A stretch of 64,000 nt of DNA from Eikenella halliae (GCF_001648475.1 NZ_LXSQ01000012.1:62001-126000), one strand, 5' to 3'; positions 33,676-42,726 are shown, counted from the first letter of the stretch. Numbers and translations: made by a program. Notes: generated by a model not told the origin, from the sequence alone.

Positions 33676-33681
33676 TATAAT
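33676..33681 (+). promoter_or_regulatory. Candidate -10 element for valS
   Basis: TATAAT 37 bases before the valS ATG. The region where the -35 would lie is occupied by a DUS (CTACCTGAAA), so no good -35 is visible. The inverse DUS directly before the ATG supplies AGGTAG as a possible ribosome-binding site. Confidence 0.4.
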
Positions 33682-33717
33682 CCGCTCTTTACGCCAATAA
33701 TTTTCAGGTAGCCTCCG

Positions 33718-36700
33718 ATGCTCGACAAATACGCCCCCTCCGAAATCGAATCCAAACACTATCAAAACTGGGAAACCCAAGGTTATTTCCAGCCCGATAT
33801 GGATTTGACCAAACCGTCTTTTTCCATCCAGCTGCCGCCGCCCAACGTAACCGGCACGCTGCACATGGGCCATGCCTTCAACCAAACCATCATGGACGGC
33901 CTGACCCGCTACTACCGCATGAAAGGCTGCAACACTGCCTGGATTCCCGGCACCGACCACGCGGGCATCGCCACGCAAATCGTGGTCGAGCGTCAGCTTG
34001 CCGCGCAAAACGTGTCCCGTCATGACTTGGGCCGCGAAAAATTCTTGGAAAAAGTGTGGGAATGGAAAGAAGTTTCCGGCGGCACGATTACCCAACAAAT
34101 GCGCCGCGTGGGCTGCTCTGCCGACTGGACGCGCGAGTATTTCACAATGGACGACGTGCGCGCCGAAACTGTTACCGAAGTGTTCGTGCGCCTGTTTGAA
34201 CAAGGCTTGATTTACCGCGGCAAACGCTTGGTGAACTGGGATCCGGTGCTTGGCACGGCGGTGTCGGATTTGGAAGTGGAAAGCGTGGAAGAACAAGGCT
34301 CCATGTGGCACATCCGCTATCCGTTGGCGGACAATCCCGCCGAAGCCGTTATCGTGGCGACCACCCGTCCCGAAACTCTGCTGGGCGACGTGGCCGTTGC
34401 CGTCAATCCTGAAGACGAACGTTATACCCATTTGATTGGCAAGGAATTGATTCTGCCGCTGACCGGCCGCACCATTCCCGTGATTGCCGACGAATACGTC
34501 GAAAAAGACTTCGGAACCGGCTGCGTGAAAATCACGCCTGCACACGACTTCAACGACTACGAAGTCGGCAAACGCCACGACACGCGCCTGATTAACGTGT
34601 TCGATTTGGAAGCCAAAGTGCTGGCAAACGCCGAAGTGTTCAACTTCAAAGGCGAAGCGCAGCCGGGCTTCGGGCTACCTGAAAAATACGCGGGACTCGA
34701 CCGCTTTGAAGCGCGCAAACAAATGGTGGCCGATTTGCAGGAACAGGGCTACCTGAAAGAAGTCAAACCGCACACGCTGATGACCCCGAAAGGCGACCGC
34801 ACCGGCTCCGTGATTGAGCCGATGCTGACCAGCCAGTGGTTTGTCGCCATGAATGCCAAGCCGCAGGGCATCGAGCCGAACAGCGAATACCGCGGCCTGA
34901 GTTTGGCGGAAAAGGCGAAAAAGGCGGTGGACAGCGGCGCGGTACGCTTCATCCCCGAAAACTGGGTCAATACCTACAACCAATGGATGAACAACATCCA
35001 AGACTGGTGTATCTCACGCCAACTGTGGTGGGGGCATCAAATCCCCGCGTGGTACGACGAAGCAGGTAATGTTTATGTCGCCCGTAGCGAAGCACAGGCA
35101 TACCTGAAAGCTGTTGAATATTATTTGTCCAATGGTGGTAATACTAATATGTTGGGCGCGATAGCGATGTATCTGAACCAAGTTATTCGCCAAGAGCAGG
35201 AAACTTGGTCAAAGCCCAATCTAACCGCCGAATACCGCATCGAACGAGAAGGCTACCTAAAAGAACTACTTGACGATATTGTTAGGACTTATATCGAACC
35301 GCAAGGCATACGGCTCACGCGCGAAGAAGACGTATTGGACACATGGTTCTCCTCCGCACTCGTGCCGTTCTCCACGCTCGGCTGGCCGTCTGAAACCGAC
35401 GAACTCAAAGCCTTCCTGCCGTCCAACGTGCTAGTTACCGGCTACGAAATCATCTTCTTCTGGGTGGCGCGCATGATTATGATGACCACCCACTTCACCG
35501 GCAAAGTACCGTTTAAAGACGTGTATATCCACGGCATCGTGCGCGACCACGAAGGCAAAAAAATGTCCAAATCCGAAGGCAACGTCATCGACCCTGTGGA
35601 TTTGATTGACGGCATCGACTTGGACAAGCTGCTGGTGAAACGTACGACCGGCCTGCGCAAACCCGAAACCGCACCGAAAGTGGAAGAAGCCACGAAAAAA
35701 CTCTTCCCCGAAGGCATCCCCAGCATGGGCGCGGACGCATTGCGCTTCACCATGGCGAGCTACGCCAGCCTCGGCCGCAGCGTGAACTTCGACTTCAAAC
35801 GCGCCGAAGGCTACCGCAACTTCTGCAACAAAATCTGGAACGCCACCAACTTCGTCTTGATGAACACCGAAAACCAAGATTGCGGCCAAGACGAAACCCA
35901 GCCGCTGGCCTACACCTTCGCCGACCAATGGATTATCGGCCGCCTGCAACAAACCGAAGCCGCCGCCGCCGAAGCATTTGAAACCTACCGCTTCGACTTG
36001 GCCGCGCAAACGCTGTACGAATTCGTGTGGAACGACTATTGCGACTGGTATATCGAATTGGCCAAAGTGCAAATCCAAACCGGCTGCCCCACCACCCAGC
36101 GCACCACGCGCCGCACCCTGGTCCGCGTGCTGGAAGCCACCCTGCGCCTGCTGCACCCGATTATCCCGTTCATCACCGAAGAACTGTGGCAGACCGTCGC
36201 CCCGCTGGCCAACGCCAAAACCGCCGACAGCATCATGCTGGCCGCCTACCCCGAAGCCGACCCGGAAAAAATCGTGCAGGCTGCTTTTGACCAAATGGCG
36301 CAACTGCAAGACCTGGCAGGCACCGTGCGCAACCTGCGCGGCGAAATGGGCATCGCCCCGAACGTGAAAGCGCCGCTGTTTGTGGAAGGCAGCGTGCCCG
36401 AAGCATTACTGAAATACCTGCCCGCCCTCACGCGACTGACCGAAGCCAAAACAGTGGACAGGCTACCTGAAAACGAAGACGCCCCCGTCGCCGTCTGCAA
36501 CGGCGCGCGCCTGATGCTGAAAGTGGAAATCGACAAAGCCGCCGAAACCGCCCGTTTGAGCAAAGAAGCCGAGAAACTGCAAAAAGCCTTGGATAAACTC
36601 AACGCCAAATTGGGCAAACCCGGCTATGTGGACAAAGCCCCCGCGCATTTGGTGGAAAAAGACAAAGCCGAACTGGCGGAGTTGGAAGAGAAGATGGCGA

Positions 36701-36735
36701 AAGTGCAAAGCGCATTGGCGAAGCTTAAAGAGTAA
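33718..36735 (+). CDS. valS: Valyl-tRNA synthetase with an unusual internal insertion
   Basis: 1005 residues, longer than the ~945 typical of Neisseria. The HIGH-type motif is PPPNVTGTLHMGHAF (about 38-52), the CP1 editing domain follows, KMSKSEGN is intact (about 620), and the C-terminus is the ValRS coiled coil (LSKEAEKLQKALDKLNAKLG). Between NVYVARSEAQA and LTREEDVLDTWFSS there are about 70 extra residues (bases about 35100-35316), more AT-rich and edged by DUS-like sequence (GCATACCTGAAAG; AGGCTACCTAAAA). Frame is kept, so the enzyme is probably active. A Kingella-type DUS is present at 36275-36286 (inverse). Confidence 0.95.
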   Translation: MLDKYAPSEIESKHYQNWETQGYFQPDMDLTKPSFSIQLPPPNVTGTLHMGHAFNQTIMDGLTRYYRMKGCNTAWIPGTDHAGIATQIVVERQLAAQNVSRHDLGREKFLEKVWEWKEVSGGTITQQMRRVGCSADWTREYFTMDDVRAETVTEVFVRLFEQGLIYRGKRLVNWDPVLGTAVSDLEVESVEEQGSMWHIRYPLADNPAEAVIVATTRPETLLGDVAVAVNPEDERYTHLIGKELILPLTGRTIPVIADEYVEKDFGTGCVKITPAHDFNDYEVGKRHDTRLINVFDLEAKVLANAEVFNFKGEAQPGFGLPEKYAGLDRFEARKQMVADLQEQGYLKEVKPHTLMTPKGDRTGSVIEPMLTSQWFVAMNAKPQGIEPNSEYRGLSLAEKAKKAVDSGAVRFIPENWVNTYNQWMNNIQDWCISRQLWWGHQIPAWYDEAGNVYVARSEAQAYLKAVEYYLSNGGNTNMLGAIAMYLNQVIRQEQETWSKPNLTAEYRIEREGYLKELLDDIVRTYIEPQGIRLTREEDVLDTWFSSALVPFSTLGWPSETDELKAFLPSNVLVTGYEIIFFWVARMIMMTTHFTGKVPFKDVYIHGIVRDHEGKKMSKSEGNVIDPVDLIDGIDLDKLLVKRTTGLRKPETAPKVEEATKKLFPEGIPSMGADALRFTMASYASLGRSVNFDFKRAEGYRNFCNKIWNATNFVLMNTENQDCGQDETQPLAYTFADQWIIGRLQQTEAAAAEAFETYRFDLAAQTLYEFVWNDYCDWYIELAKVQIQTGCPTTQRTTRRTLVRVLEATLRLLHPIIPFITEELWQTVAPLANAKTADSIMLAAYPEADPEKIVQAAFDQMAQLQDLAGTVRNLRGEMGIAPNVKAPLFVEGSVPEALLKYLPALTRLTEAKTVDRLPENEDAPVAVCNGARLMLKVEIDKAAETARLSKEAEKLQKALDKLNAKLGKPGYVDKAPAHLVEKDKAELAELEEKMAKVQSALAKLKE

Positions 36736-36754
36736 ACCTTTCCTGCGCTTGAAG

Positions 36755-36787
36755 AAGGCTACCTGAAAAGCCGTTTCAGGTAGCCTC
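36755..36787 (+). terminator. DUS-pair terminator after valS
   Basis: AAGGCTACCTGAAAAGCCGTTTCAGGTAGCCTC, 20 bases past the stop. Confidence 0.78.
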
Positions 36788-36868
36788 AAAAGCAAATTAG
36801 ACTCAACCCTTGGAGGATATCTGAAAGATTTAGCTTCAATAAAGTTTAAATAAAGTCGGAGAATATCG

Positions 36869-37378
36869 ATGTTTACAAAAAATGATTTGATTGAATTAGT
36901 ACAACAGTTCCCGTTTGATGAAACACAATTCAGTTTTCCAGAAGGTTGGGACTTCTCTGGTATAACGCAGTGCCTGAAATATTCCTCATACGGATTTTAT
37001 TGTCCAAATGAACAGTACATACGTATTACCCGAGCCGATAAGCACATACAGCAGCAATTCCCTGGGAGATACCCAAATAAAAATTTGCTATTTTGGATAA
37101 ACTCAGAAACTTATGAAGGCTTTTTCATGCCTATGAAAGAGCTTTATCAGGATCATTTAATAAACGCCCTATTTGAACCGCTCAATGTTCAAGCTTGGGA
37201 AAAATTAGTTGCGGATTGGTGCAGTGATTTAAAATCTCCTCCTACTTTGCCGCTTAATCCAACTGATACCTTTATTCGAGGCATTCTGTTACATGACTTC
37301 AGAACAGATCTCTGTATATCAGCAGTTGCAGAATACCAAAATGAATTGATTCACTTTTTATGGGAGACGAGTGCTTGA
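36869..37378 (+). CDS. Hypothetical protein, AT-rich, probably acquired
   Basis: 169 residues, start supported by GGAG eight bases upstream. No family recognised. It is a soluble alpha/beta-looking protein rich in aromatics (FSFPEGWDFSGITQCLKYSSYGFYCPNEQYIRIT; FWINSETYEGFFMPMKELY) with no signal or membrane span. Codon use is clearly more AT-rich than valS or fabA around it. Size and style fit a stand-alone immunity protein, but there is no toxin nearby and the idea is weak. Confidence 0.65.
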   Translation: MFTKNDLIELVQQFPFDETQFSFPEGWDFSGITQCLKYSSYGFYCPNEQYIRITRADKHIQQQFPGRYPNKNLLFWINSETYEGFFMPMKELYQDHLINALFEPLNVQAWEKLVADWCSDLKSPPTLPLNPTDTFIRGILLHDFRTDLCISAVAEYQNELIHFLWETSA

Positions 37379-37739
37379 TTCAATTACTTTTAGGCAGCCT
37401 TGCCAAACAAGTCAAATAAAAGGCTACCTGAAAACCATTTTTCAGGTAGCCTCTTGCCGTCCCGCCCAAGCAACAAACCACACAAACCGTTCCGATAGGT
37501 TTAGAATGCCCGCAAGCTGGCTCTAAACTGGGCAGCGGCAAGGATGGCGCAGGAGGCAGATTGCGCCGCCCGCTGGAATCAAATAGAATGCTTGGTCTAG
37601 AGCTAAAGCCTCAATCCGGATTTCCAAAATAAACTTTTGGCAACAATGCATTGGAAATTCCGACGCTGCGCAAGCACAGTGCATTGCCTGGCTTTTCTCC
37701 CACTATATCAAGCTGCTTTTGGCAGCATTAAGGATACCC
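37379..37739. other. Intergenic region before fabA
   Basis: Contains a DUS-pair hairpin at 37418-37453 ending the upstream gene; the remaining ~290 bases must hold the fabA-fabB promoter. No confident promoter hexamers or operator were seen. Confidence 0.5.
37418..37453 (+). terminator. DUS-pair terminator
   Basis: AAAAGGCTACCTGAAAACCATTTTTCAGGTAGCCTC, about 40 bases past the hypothetical gene. Confidence 0.78.
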
Positions 37740-38264
37740 ATGAGCAATTTCGTTCCACAAAACAGCTACACCAAAGAAGAACTCTTGGCCTGCGGCCGCG
37801 GCGAGCTTTTCGGCGCGGGCAACGCGCAGCTGCCGCTGCCCGATATGCTGATGATCGACCGCATCGTGAACATCAACAACACCGGCGGCAAATACGGCAA
37901 GGGCGAAATCATCGCCGAATTGGATATCCACCCTGATTTATGGTTCTTCGGCTGCCATTTCATCGGCGATCCGGTGATGCCCGGCTGCCTGGGTTTGGAC
38001 GCCATGTGGCAATTAGTGGGCTTCTTCTTGGGCTGGACGGGCGCGCCCGGCCGCGGCCGCGCCTTGGGCTGCGCCGAAGTGAAATTCACCGGCCAGGTAT
38101 TGCCCAAACACAAGAAAATCACTTACCACATCCACATGAAACGCGTGATGAACAGCAAGCTGGTGTTGGGCATTGCCGATGCGGAAATGAGTGTGGACGG
38201 CCATAAGATTTACGAAGGAAACGGCCTGCGCGTAGGTTTGTTTACCAGCACAGACGATTTCTAG
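37740..38264 (+). CDS. fabA: 3-hydroxydecanoyl-ACP dehydratase/isomerase
   Basis: 174 residues, start after TTAAGGA. The hot-dog fold catalytic elements are intact: the active-site His in FFGCHFIGDPVMPGCLGLDAMWQ and the Asp in GCLGLDAM. FabA dehydrates 3-hydroxydecanoyl-ACP and isomerises trans-2 to cis-3-decenoyl-ACP, the entry to unsaturated fatty acids. It precedes fabB by ~90 bases, the standard pair; the gap contains two DUS in inverse orientation. Confidence 0.96.
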   Translation: MSNFVPQNSYTKEELLACGRGELFGAGNAQLPLPDMLMIDRIVNINNTGGKYGKGEIIAELDIHPDLWFFGCHFIGDPVMPGCLGLDAMWQLVGFFLGWTGAPGRGRALGCAEVKFTGQVLPKHKKITYHIHMKRVMNSKLVLGIADAEMSVDGHKIYEGNGLRVGLFTSTDDF

Positions 38265-38357
38265 CCAACGGGCTACCTGAAAACACCGGCTTTAATCCAA
38301 CAGAAGCCACTGCGTTTAATTTTCAGGTAGCCTACTTTCCTAACGGAGTTCATTATT

Positions 38358-39569
38358 ATGAAACGAGTAGTTGTAACCGGTATAGGCATCGTGTCCAGCT
38401 TGGGCAACAACTGCCGCGAAGTGCTCGAATCGCTGCGCCAGCTCAAATCCGGTATCGCTTTTGACGAAAGCTACCGCGAAATGGGCCTGCGCTCGCACGT
38501 GGCTGGCAACATCAAAATTGACACCAAAGAGCATATCGACCGCAAAATCCTGCGCTTTATGGGCAACGCCGCCGCCTATGCCTATATCGCCATGAAAGAA
38601 GCCATCGCCCACGCCGGGCTCACCGAAGAGCAGGTATCGAATGTGCGCACCGGCATCGTGGCCGGCAGCGGCGGCGCCTCCCCCGCCTCGCAAGTGGAAG
38701 CCGCCGACACCCTGCGCGAAAGCGGCGTGAAGCGCATCGGCCCCTACGGCGTAACCAAAACCATGGCCTCCACCGTGGCCGCCTGCCTGGCTACCCCGTT
38801 TAAAATCAAAGGCGTGAACTATTCCATCAGTTCCGCCTGCTCCACTTCCGCCCACTGCATCGGCCACGCCGCCGAACTCATCCAGCTTGGCAAACAAGAT
38901 ATCGTGTTTGCCGGTGGCGGCGAAGAAGTATCGTGGCAGATGAGCTCCCTGTTCGACGCCATGGGCGCGTTATCAAGCAAATACAACGACACGCCCGAAC
39001 AAGCCAGCCGCGCCTACGATGCCGACCGAGACGGTTTCGTGATTTCCGGCGGCGGCAGCATTTTGGTGATGGAAGAATACGAACACGCCAAAGCGCGCGG
39101 CGCCAATATCCTGTGCGAACTCACCGGCTACGGCGCCACTTCCGACGGCCACGACATGGTACAGCCGTCCGGCGAAGGCGCAGTGCGCTGCATGCAGATG
39201 GCACTCGCCCAGCACGGCGGCAGTGTGGACTACATCAATGCCCACGGCACGTCCACCCCGGTGGGCGACACCAAAGAACTCGGCGCTATCCGCGAAACCT
39301 TTGAAGGCAAAGACGTGCCGCTCATCAGTTCCACCAAATCCCTCTCCGGCCACGCGCTGGGTGCGGCAGGCTCGAACGAGGCGATTTATTCCATCCTGAT
39401 GATGCTCAACGATTTCGTATGTGCCAGCGCCAATATCCTAAATTTGGACGAAAAAGCCACCGGCCTGCCGATTGTGCGTGAAAACATTGCCAAAAAGCTC
39501 AATGCCGTGATGTCGAACAGCTTCGGCTTCGGCGGCACCAATGCCACGCTGATTTTCAGCCGCGTGTAG
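38358..39569 (+). CDS. fabB: 3-oxoacyl-ACP synthase I
   Basis: 403 residues of the KAS I type with the Cys-His-His triad: ISSACSTSAHCIGHA (Cys near 163), YINAHGTSTPVGD (His near 298) and SLSGHALGAAGSNEA (His near 333, preceded by the conserved Lys in TKS). It elongates acyl-ACPs and is required for unsaturated fatty acids with FabA. Start after ACGGAG. A strong terminator follows. Confidence 0.97.
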   Translation: MKRVVVTGIGIVSSLGNNCREVLESLRQLKSGIAFDESYREMGLRSHVAGNIKIDTKEHIDRKILRFMGNAAAYAYIAMKEAIAHAGLTEEQVSNVRTGIVAGSGGASPASQVEAADTLRESGVKRIGPYGVTKTMASTVAACLATPFKIKGVNYSISSACSTSAHCIGHAAELIQLGKQDIVFAGGGEEVSWQMSSLFDAMGALSSKYNDTPEQASRAYDADRDGFVISGGGSILVMEEYEHAKARGANILCELTGYGATSDGHDMVQPSGEGAVRCMQMALAQHGGSVDYINAHGTSTPVGDTKELGAIRETFEGKDVPLISSTKSLSGHALGAAGSNEAIYSILMMLNDFVCASANILNLDEKATGLPIVRENIAKKLNAVMSNSFGFGGTNATLIFSRV

Positions 39570-39581
39570 AGGCTACCTGAA

Positions 39582-39617
39582 AAACAGCCGAACCTATTTT
39601 GAGGTTCGGCTGTTTTT
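39582..39617 (+). terminator. Strong rho-independent terminator after fabB
   Basis: AAACAGCCGAACCT (39582-39595) pairs with AGGTTCGGCTGTTT (39602-39615), followed by a T-run. It begins inside a DUS directly after the fabB stop. Confidence 0.92.
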
Positions 39618-40021
39618 ATGTGGCTTTTTCTGACGTAAAAACTGGCAACTTCAGCATACTGTATCTATTCACCTGATAATGAGGCAAAACATGCAACAGT
39701 GTTTGTAAAATTTTTGCCAATTATTTCAGGTAGCCTTGATAATTATCTAGCCTACCATTATCTTAGCAACGATAGATTTTTAAAAACATACTTGCTAATG
39801 TGATTTATTTTGATTTTTCGACCAAGATGCCTTTTTAGGCAGACAATTTTGCCCAGCATGGTCAATAACTTGACTTTAATCAAGAAAATCAATTATCCGC
39901 ACACTATAGGCTTGAGTTATATAATAAACTGAACAATACCCTGATTGTTAATAGGGAATTAATTATAAAAAACCACACAAAAATGTTGCCAACTACTTTA
40001 TCTGTACCAAGGGAGATCGTG
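39618..40021. other. AT-rich regulatory region upstream of farR
   Basis: About 400 bases without a gene, markedly AT-rich. It contains one inverse DUS (about 39726), the FNR-like site and promoter elements listed separately, and an AT-rich run suited to IHF or other bending proteins, though no specific IHF site is claimed. Confidence 0.6.
39870..39883 (+). promoter_or_regulatory. FNR-like box upstream of farR
   Basis: TTGACTTTAATCAA differs from the FNR consensus TTGATNNNNATCAA at one base. A CACTATAGG -10-like element about 30 bases downstream would put the box near -41, as in class II FNR promoters; alternatively TTGACT is just a -35. A separate TATAAT lies at 39920-39925. Confidence 0.5.
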
Positions 40022-40468
40022 ATGATCAAGCATTCCAAACATTCTTCGCTCAATATTGCGTTAATACAGGCGCGCGAAGCGTTGATGACGCATTTTCGCC
40101 CGCTGCTCAACGAAATCGGCCTGACCGACCAGCAATGGCGCATCCTGCGCCTTTTGGCCGAAAACGGTACGATGGATTTCCAAGACCTGGCACGCAGCGC
40201 CTGCATCCTGCGACCCAGCCTCACCGGCATCCTCACCCGCCTGGAAAAAATGAAACTGGTGGTGCGCCTGCGCCCGGCCAACGACCACCGCCGCGTTTAC
40301 CTCAAGCTCACCGAAGAAGGCGAGCGTACCTTCAACGACTTTGTTGGCAAAATCGATGCCTGTTACGACGGCATCGAAAATCAGCTTTCTAAAGAAAAAC
40401 TGGAACAGCTGCATGAGTTGCTGAGCCAAATGGCCGCTATCCATGTGGCCACAATGGCAAGGATGTGA
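40022..40468 (+). CDS. farR: MarR-family regulator FarR
   Basis: 148 residues with the MarR winged helix: LTDQQWRILRLLAENGTMDFQDLARSACILRPSLTGILTRLEKMKLVVRLRPANDHRRVYLKLTEEG. This is very close in pattern to neisserial FarR, which represses the fatty-acid efflux pump farAB. Start chosen at the ATG after GGGAGA; the frame extends 13 codons upstream. farAB are not in the window, but fabAB lie directly upstream, so fatty-acid genes and a fatty-acid-resistance regulator are neighbours. Confidence 0.88.
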   Translation: MIKHSKHSSLNIALIQAREALMTHFRPLLNEIGLTDQQWRILRLLAENGTMDFQDLARSACILRPSLTGILTRLEKMKLVVRLRPANDHRRVYLKLTEEGERTFNDFVGKIDACYDGIENQLSKEKLEQLHELLSQMAAIHVATMARM

Positions 40469-40495
40469 GGCACGCCAAATCCAACCGCCTGCACC

Positions 40496-42001
40496 CTAAA
40501 ACCCAGCCTGAGCCAATTCTTCCAACAGCGCCGGCCGGCGCGGTTTGACGCTATACCGCGCCCTGATTTCGGCGGCGAAGTCTCCTATTGCCTGCCGTTG
40601 TGCGGAATATTGGCGGCGGAGGACCTTTAATTGGTTAAAGAGCTGGTGGTATTGCTTACGGTTGCTTGCCTTATTGATTTCAGCCGCAAAGATTTTCAGG
40701 TAGCAAGCTACGATTTGATCGTGATACGGCTCGGGGAAAGACGGGGCAAAACGTTCCATCATGTACAACGAAAGATGTTGCTGCAATAGGGCGAGCAGCA
40801 GATCGAATTCCTGTTCATGCTCCAATATTTCAGCTTGCAGCGAATATTGACCCGACAAACGCGCAAGCAGGCGGTTGAATTCATTCGGCCATTCGGTGGC
40901 GGGAAACGTGGCTTTCCATGCCTCGTAATGTGGCAATGAAAGGCTGGTGGAAAATGCCAAATCCGCTGCGATTTCGCGTACATTTTTACCGGTTTCCTTC
41001 AATACATCGAAAAGTTGCAGCTTCCATTTGTGCGCTGTGCCGAGTGTTCCTTCATCTTCGGCAATGCTGATGCCTTCGCGCAAGAGGCGTTCCGATTCCG
41101 CCCAATCTTGCTGTCCGACTGCTTGTTCTACCGCAATTTGTCTGAATTGCGGCAGGTGCAGATGTCGTCTGAAATAATCCTGCGCGGCAGCAGTATCGCC
41201 TTTCGCCTGCAAAACCTGCCAACCCTCGAATGCCCAAAGTTCATGTTCCCAACCCGACTTGGTAACAGCCAAACGTTTAGCCACATAATCTTGCCACGCC
41301 TGCCATTCGCCGCGCAGCCGCCAGATTCGGGCGCGGATTTGGTAGATTTTATTGCCTGCCTCCGAGAAATCAAAATAGCGGCTGTCGTCCAAACATTTGT
41401 CCAAAAAATTAATCAAACGCTTCGGGACGTTTTCCATGACCGCCTCTTCCAGCAGGTCGATTGCCATATACATAGCATCGCCCAACATACCGTCCGAATC
41501 GTCCGCCTTTTCAAAAGCATCCTGCAAACGCGGTATCAACAGAGGTAAAGCCTGCTGCAACGCCGCCGTCCCCTCCTGCGCCACATCTTCCAACCAGTTT
41601 TGCAACCTGAAGCCCAAATCAGCGGCTTCGTAGTAATCATAATATCGGGTTCGGGAAAAGATTCGGGAGAGCTGCTGCCGATACGGATTGCCGCCCTGTT
41701 TAGGCTGTTGCGCGTCGGTTTCGTCAGGCTGCCCGTCCGGCGTTTGGGCGCGCACCGCATACCACAACGCCGCCATATGCTTGCACGCCCAGCCATAAGG
41801 ACAATCGCAGCCCCCGTCCTTAATGTACAAATCACTATCCAGCTTCAGCCATACCCAATAGTTTTCCGAACCGCACACTTCCGCCCGATAACGCCCAGCG
41901 GAAGTTTTTTGGACATCGCGAACCTTGCCCTGCTGAAAATACAACAGGCCGCGTTCGGCGATATGGGGCGGGAACAGATGGAGCGGATGGATACGGGGCA
42001 T
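40496..42001 (-). CDS. SWIM zinc-finger domain protein
   Basis: 501 residues. The SWIM motif is complete near the N-terminus, CDCPYGWACKH (Cys65, Cys67, Cys73, His75), preceded by the usual WLKLDSDLYIKDGG strand. The remainder is all-helical with TPR-like repeats. SWIM domains bind nucleic acid or protein, and bacterial ones often accompany Snf2 helicases; none is present here. It lies convergent to farR and upstream of a Neisseria-type DUS hairpin, so it may belong to the imported tract. A sequence ATGTCGTCTGAA occurs at about 41164. Confidence 0.85.
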   Translation of the reverse strand: MPRIHPLHLFPPHIAERGLLYFQQGKVRDVQKTSAGRYRAEVCGSENYWVWLKLDSDLYIKDGGCDCPYGWACKHMAALWYAVRAQTPDGQPDETDAQQPKQGGNPYRQQLSRIFSRTRYYDYYEAADLGFRLQNWLEDVAQEGTAALQQALPLLIPRLQDAFEKADDSDGMLGDAMYMAIDLLEEAVMENVPKRLINFLDKCLDDSRYFDFSEAGNKIYQIRARIWRLRGEWQAWQDYVAKRLAVTKSGWEHELWAFEGWQVLQAKGDTAAAQDYFRRHLHLPQFRQIAVEQAVGQQDWAESERLLREGISIAEDEGTLGTAHKWKLQLFDVLKETGKNVREIAADLAFSTSLSLPHYEAWKATFPATEWPNEFNRLLARLSGQYSLQAEILEHEQEFDLLLALLQQHLSLYMMERFAPSFPEPYHDQIVACYLKIFAAEINKASNRKQYHQLFNQLKVLRRQYSAQRQAIGDFAAEIRARYSVKPRRPALLEELAQAGF

Positions 42002-42264
42002 GGTTGGCTTCCAAAAAGTTGTTGAAATATGGGGAGTTTACTGGTTCGGGCGACGTTTGGGGAGAGGGGGGCGGGAATTCTTGTTTGGCAAAGTGGCAAA
42101 AGGTCGTCTGAAAATGGGTTTCAGACGACCTTTTGGACGGTTGGAAAAGGAGTAGTTTAGAAAGACCGCGTGCGTACCGCACACACCCTATACAAGGATT
42201 CCAAGTTTTGCGTGATTTGTAGGTAGTGTGTGTTTTGAAAGGCAGGTACGCGGCTTGATGCAAG
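42002..42264. other. Intergenic region with foreign DUS and a GTGTGTGCGG repeat
   Basis: Holds the hairpin at 42098-42134 and a segment GCGTGCGTACCGCACACACCCTAT related to GTAGGGTGTGTGCGGAACGCACGCAC at about 61585 and to similar pieces inside hrpA near 45260 and 45330. No gene. Confidence 0.55.
42098..42134. terminator. Hairpin built from Neisseria-dialect DUS
   Basis: AAAGGTCGTCTGAAA and TTTCAGACGACCTTT form a perfect 15-bp stem. AGGTCGTCTGAA is the N. mucosa-type DUS, not the Eikenella one. It lies upstream of the SWIM gene and downstream of the Panacea gene (both minus). Confidence 0.8.
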
Positions 42265-42726
42265 CTACGGTTTGCTATGATTTTCTGCTGAATTTAAATT
42301 TAAATAGCTATATCTGTGCCCTTGTTTAACGGGATTAGTATTATATACATATCTTATAAAATCATTCCAGTTTAGATGTTTAGTTTCTTGTATGACCTTG
42401 TCTAAAATATAGTCATAATCTCTGGATTGATTAGATAAATTTAATGAATTATCAGCTAATTTGATTTGTAATTTTGGGGTGCCATATATAGTTTCATCAT
42501 CAATAGCTTTAAAAATAGAATTATTTTCAGCTTCATTTTTTATAGAATCAACATATGGACCATAGTTATCAAAATACCATCGTATTTTTGTAATTGGAAT
42601 ATTACGAGTTTCTATTGAGAATAAATCTGCTAAATATACCATTTTAGTTAGTCTAGCATTAGATATTTCATTTTTATGAGGGTAATTTTTACAGAAATAA
42701 GCCATTACATATGCTAAATCATTCAT
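42265..42726 (-). CDS. Panacea-domain (SocA/DUF4065-like) putative antitoxin
   Basis: 153 residues from the ATG at 42726, which overlaps the stop of the upstream gene (ATGAATGA) and follows GGAGAG. The longer frame was rejected. MAYFCKNYPHKNEISNARLTKMVYLADLFSIE...ITKIRWYFDNYGPYVDSIKNE is the characteristic Panacea/DUF4065 pattern (Lys-(L/M)-xx-L-x-Y-hAD, then W-x-x-x-x-x-GP). In PanAT systems this domain neutralises very different toxins. Strongly AT-rich. Tight coupling to the membrane GAF gene suggests a toxin-antitoxin or defence pair; that role is inference. Confidence 0.82.
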   Translation of the reverse strand: MNDLAYVMAYFCKNYPHKNEISNARLTKMVYLADLFSIETRNIPITKIRWYFDNYGPYVDSIKNEAENNSIFKAIDDETIYGTPKLQIKLADNSLNLSNQSRDYDYILDKVIQETKHLNWNDFIRYVYNTNPVKQGHRYSYLNLNSAENHSKP

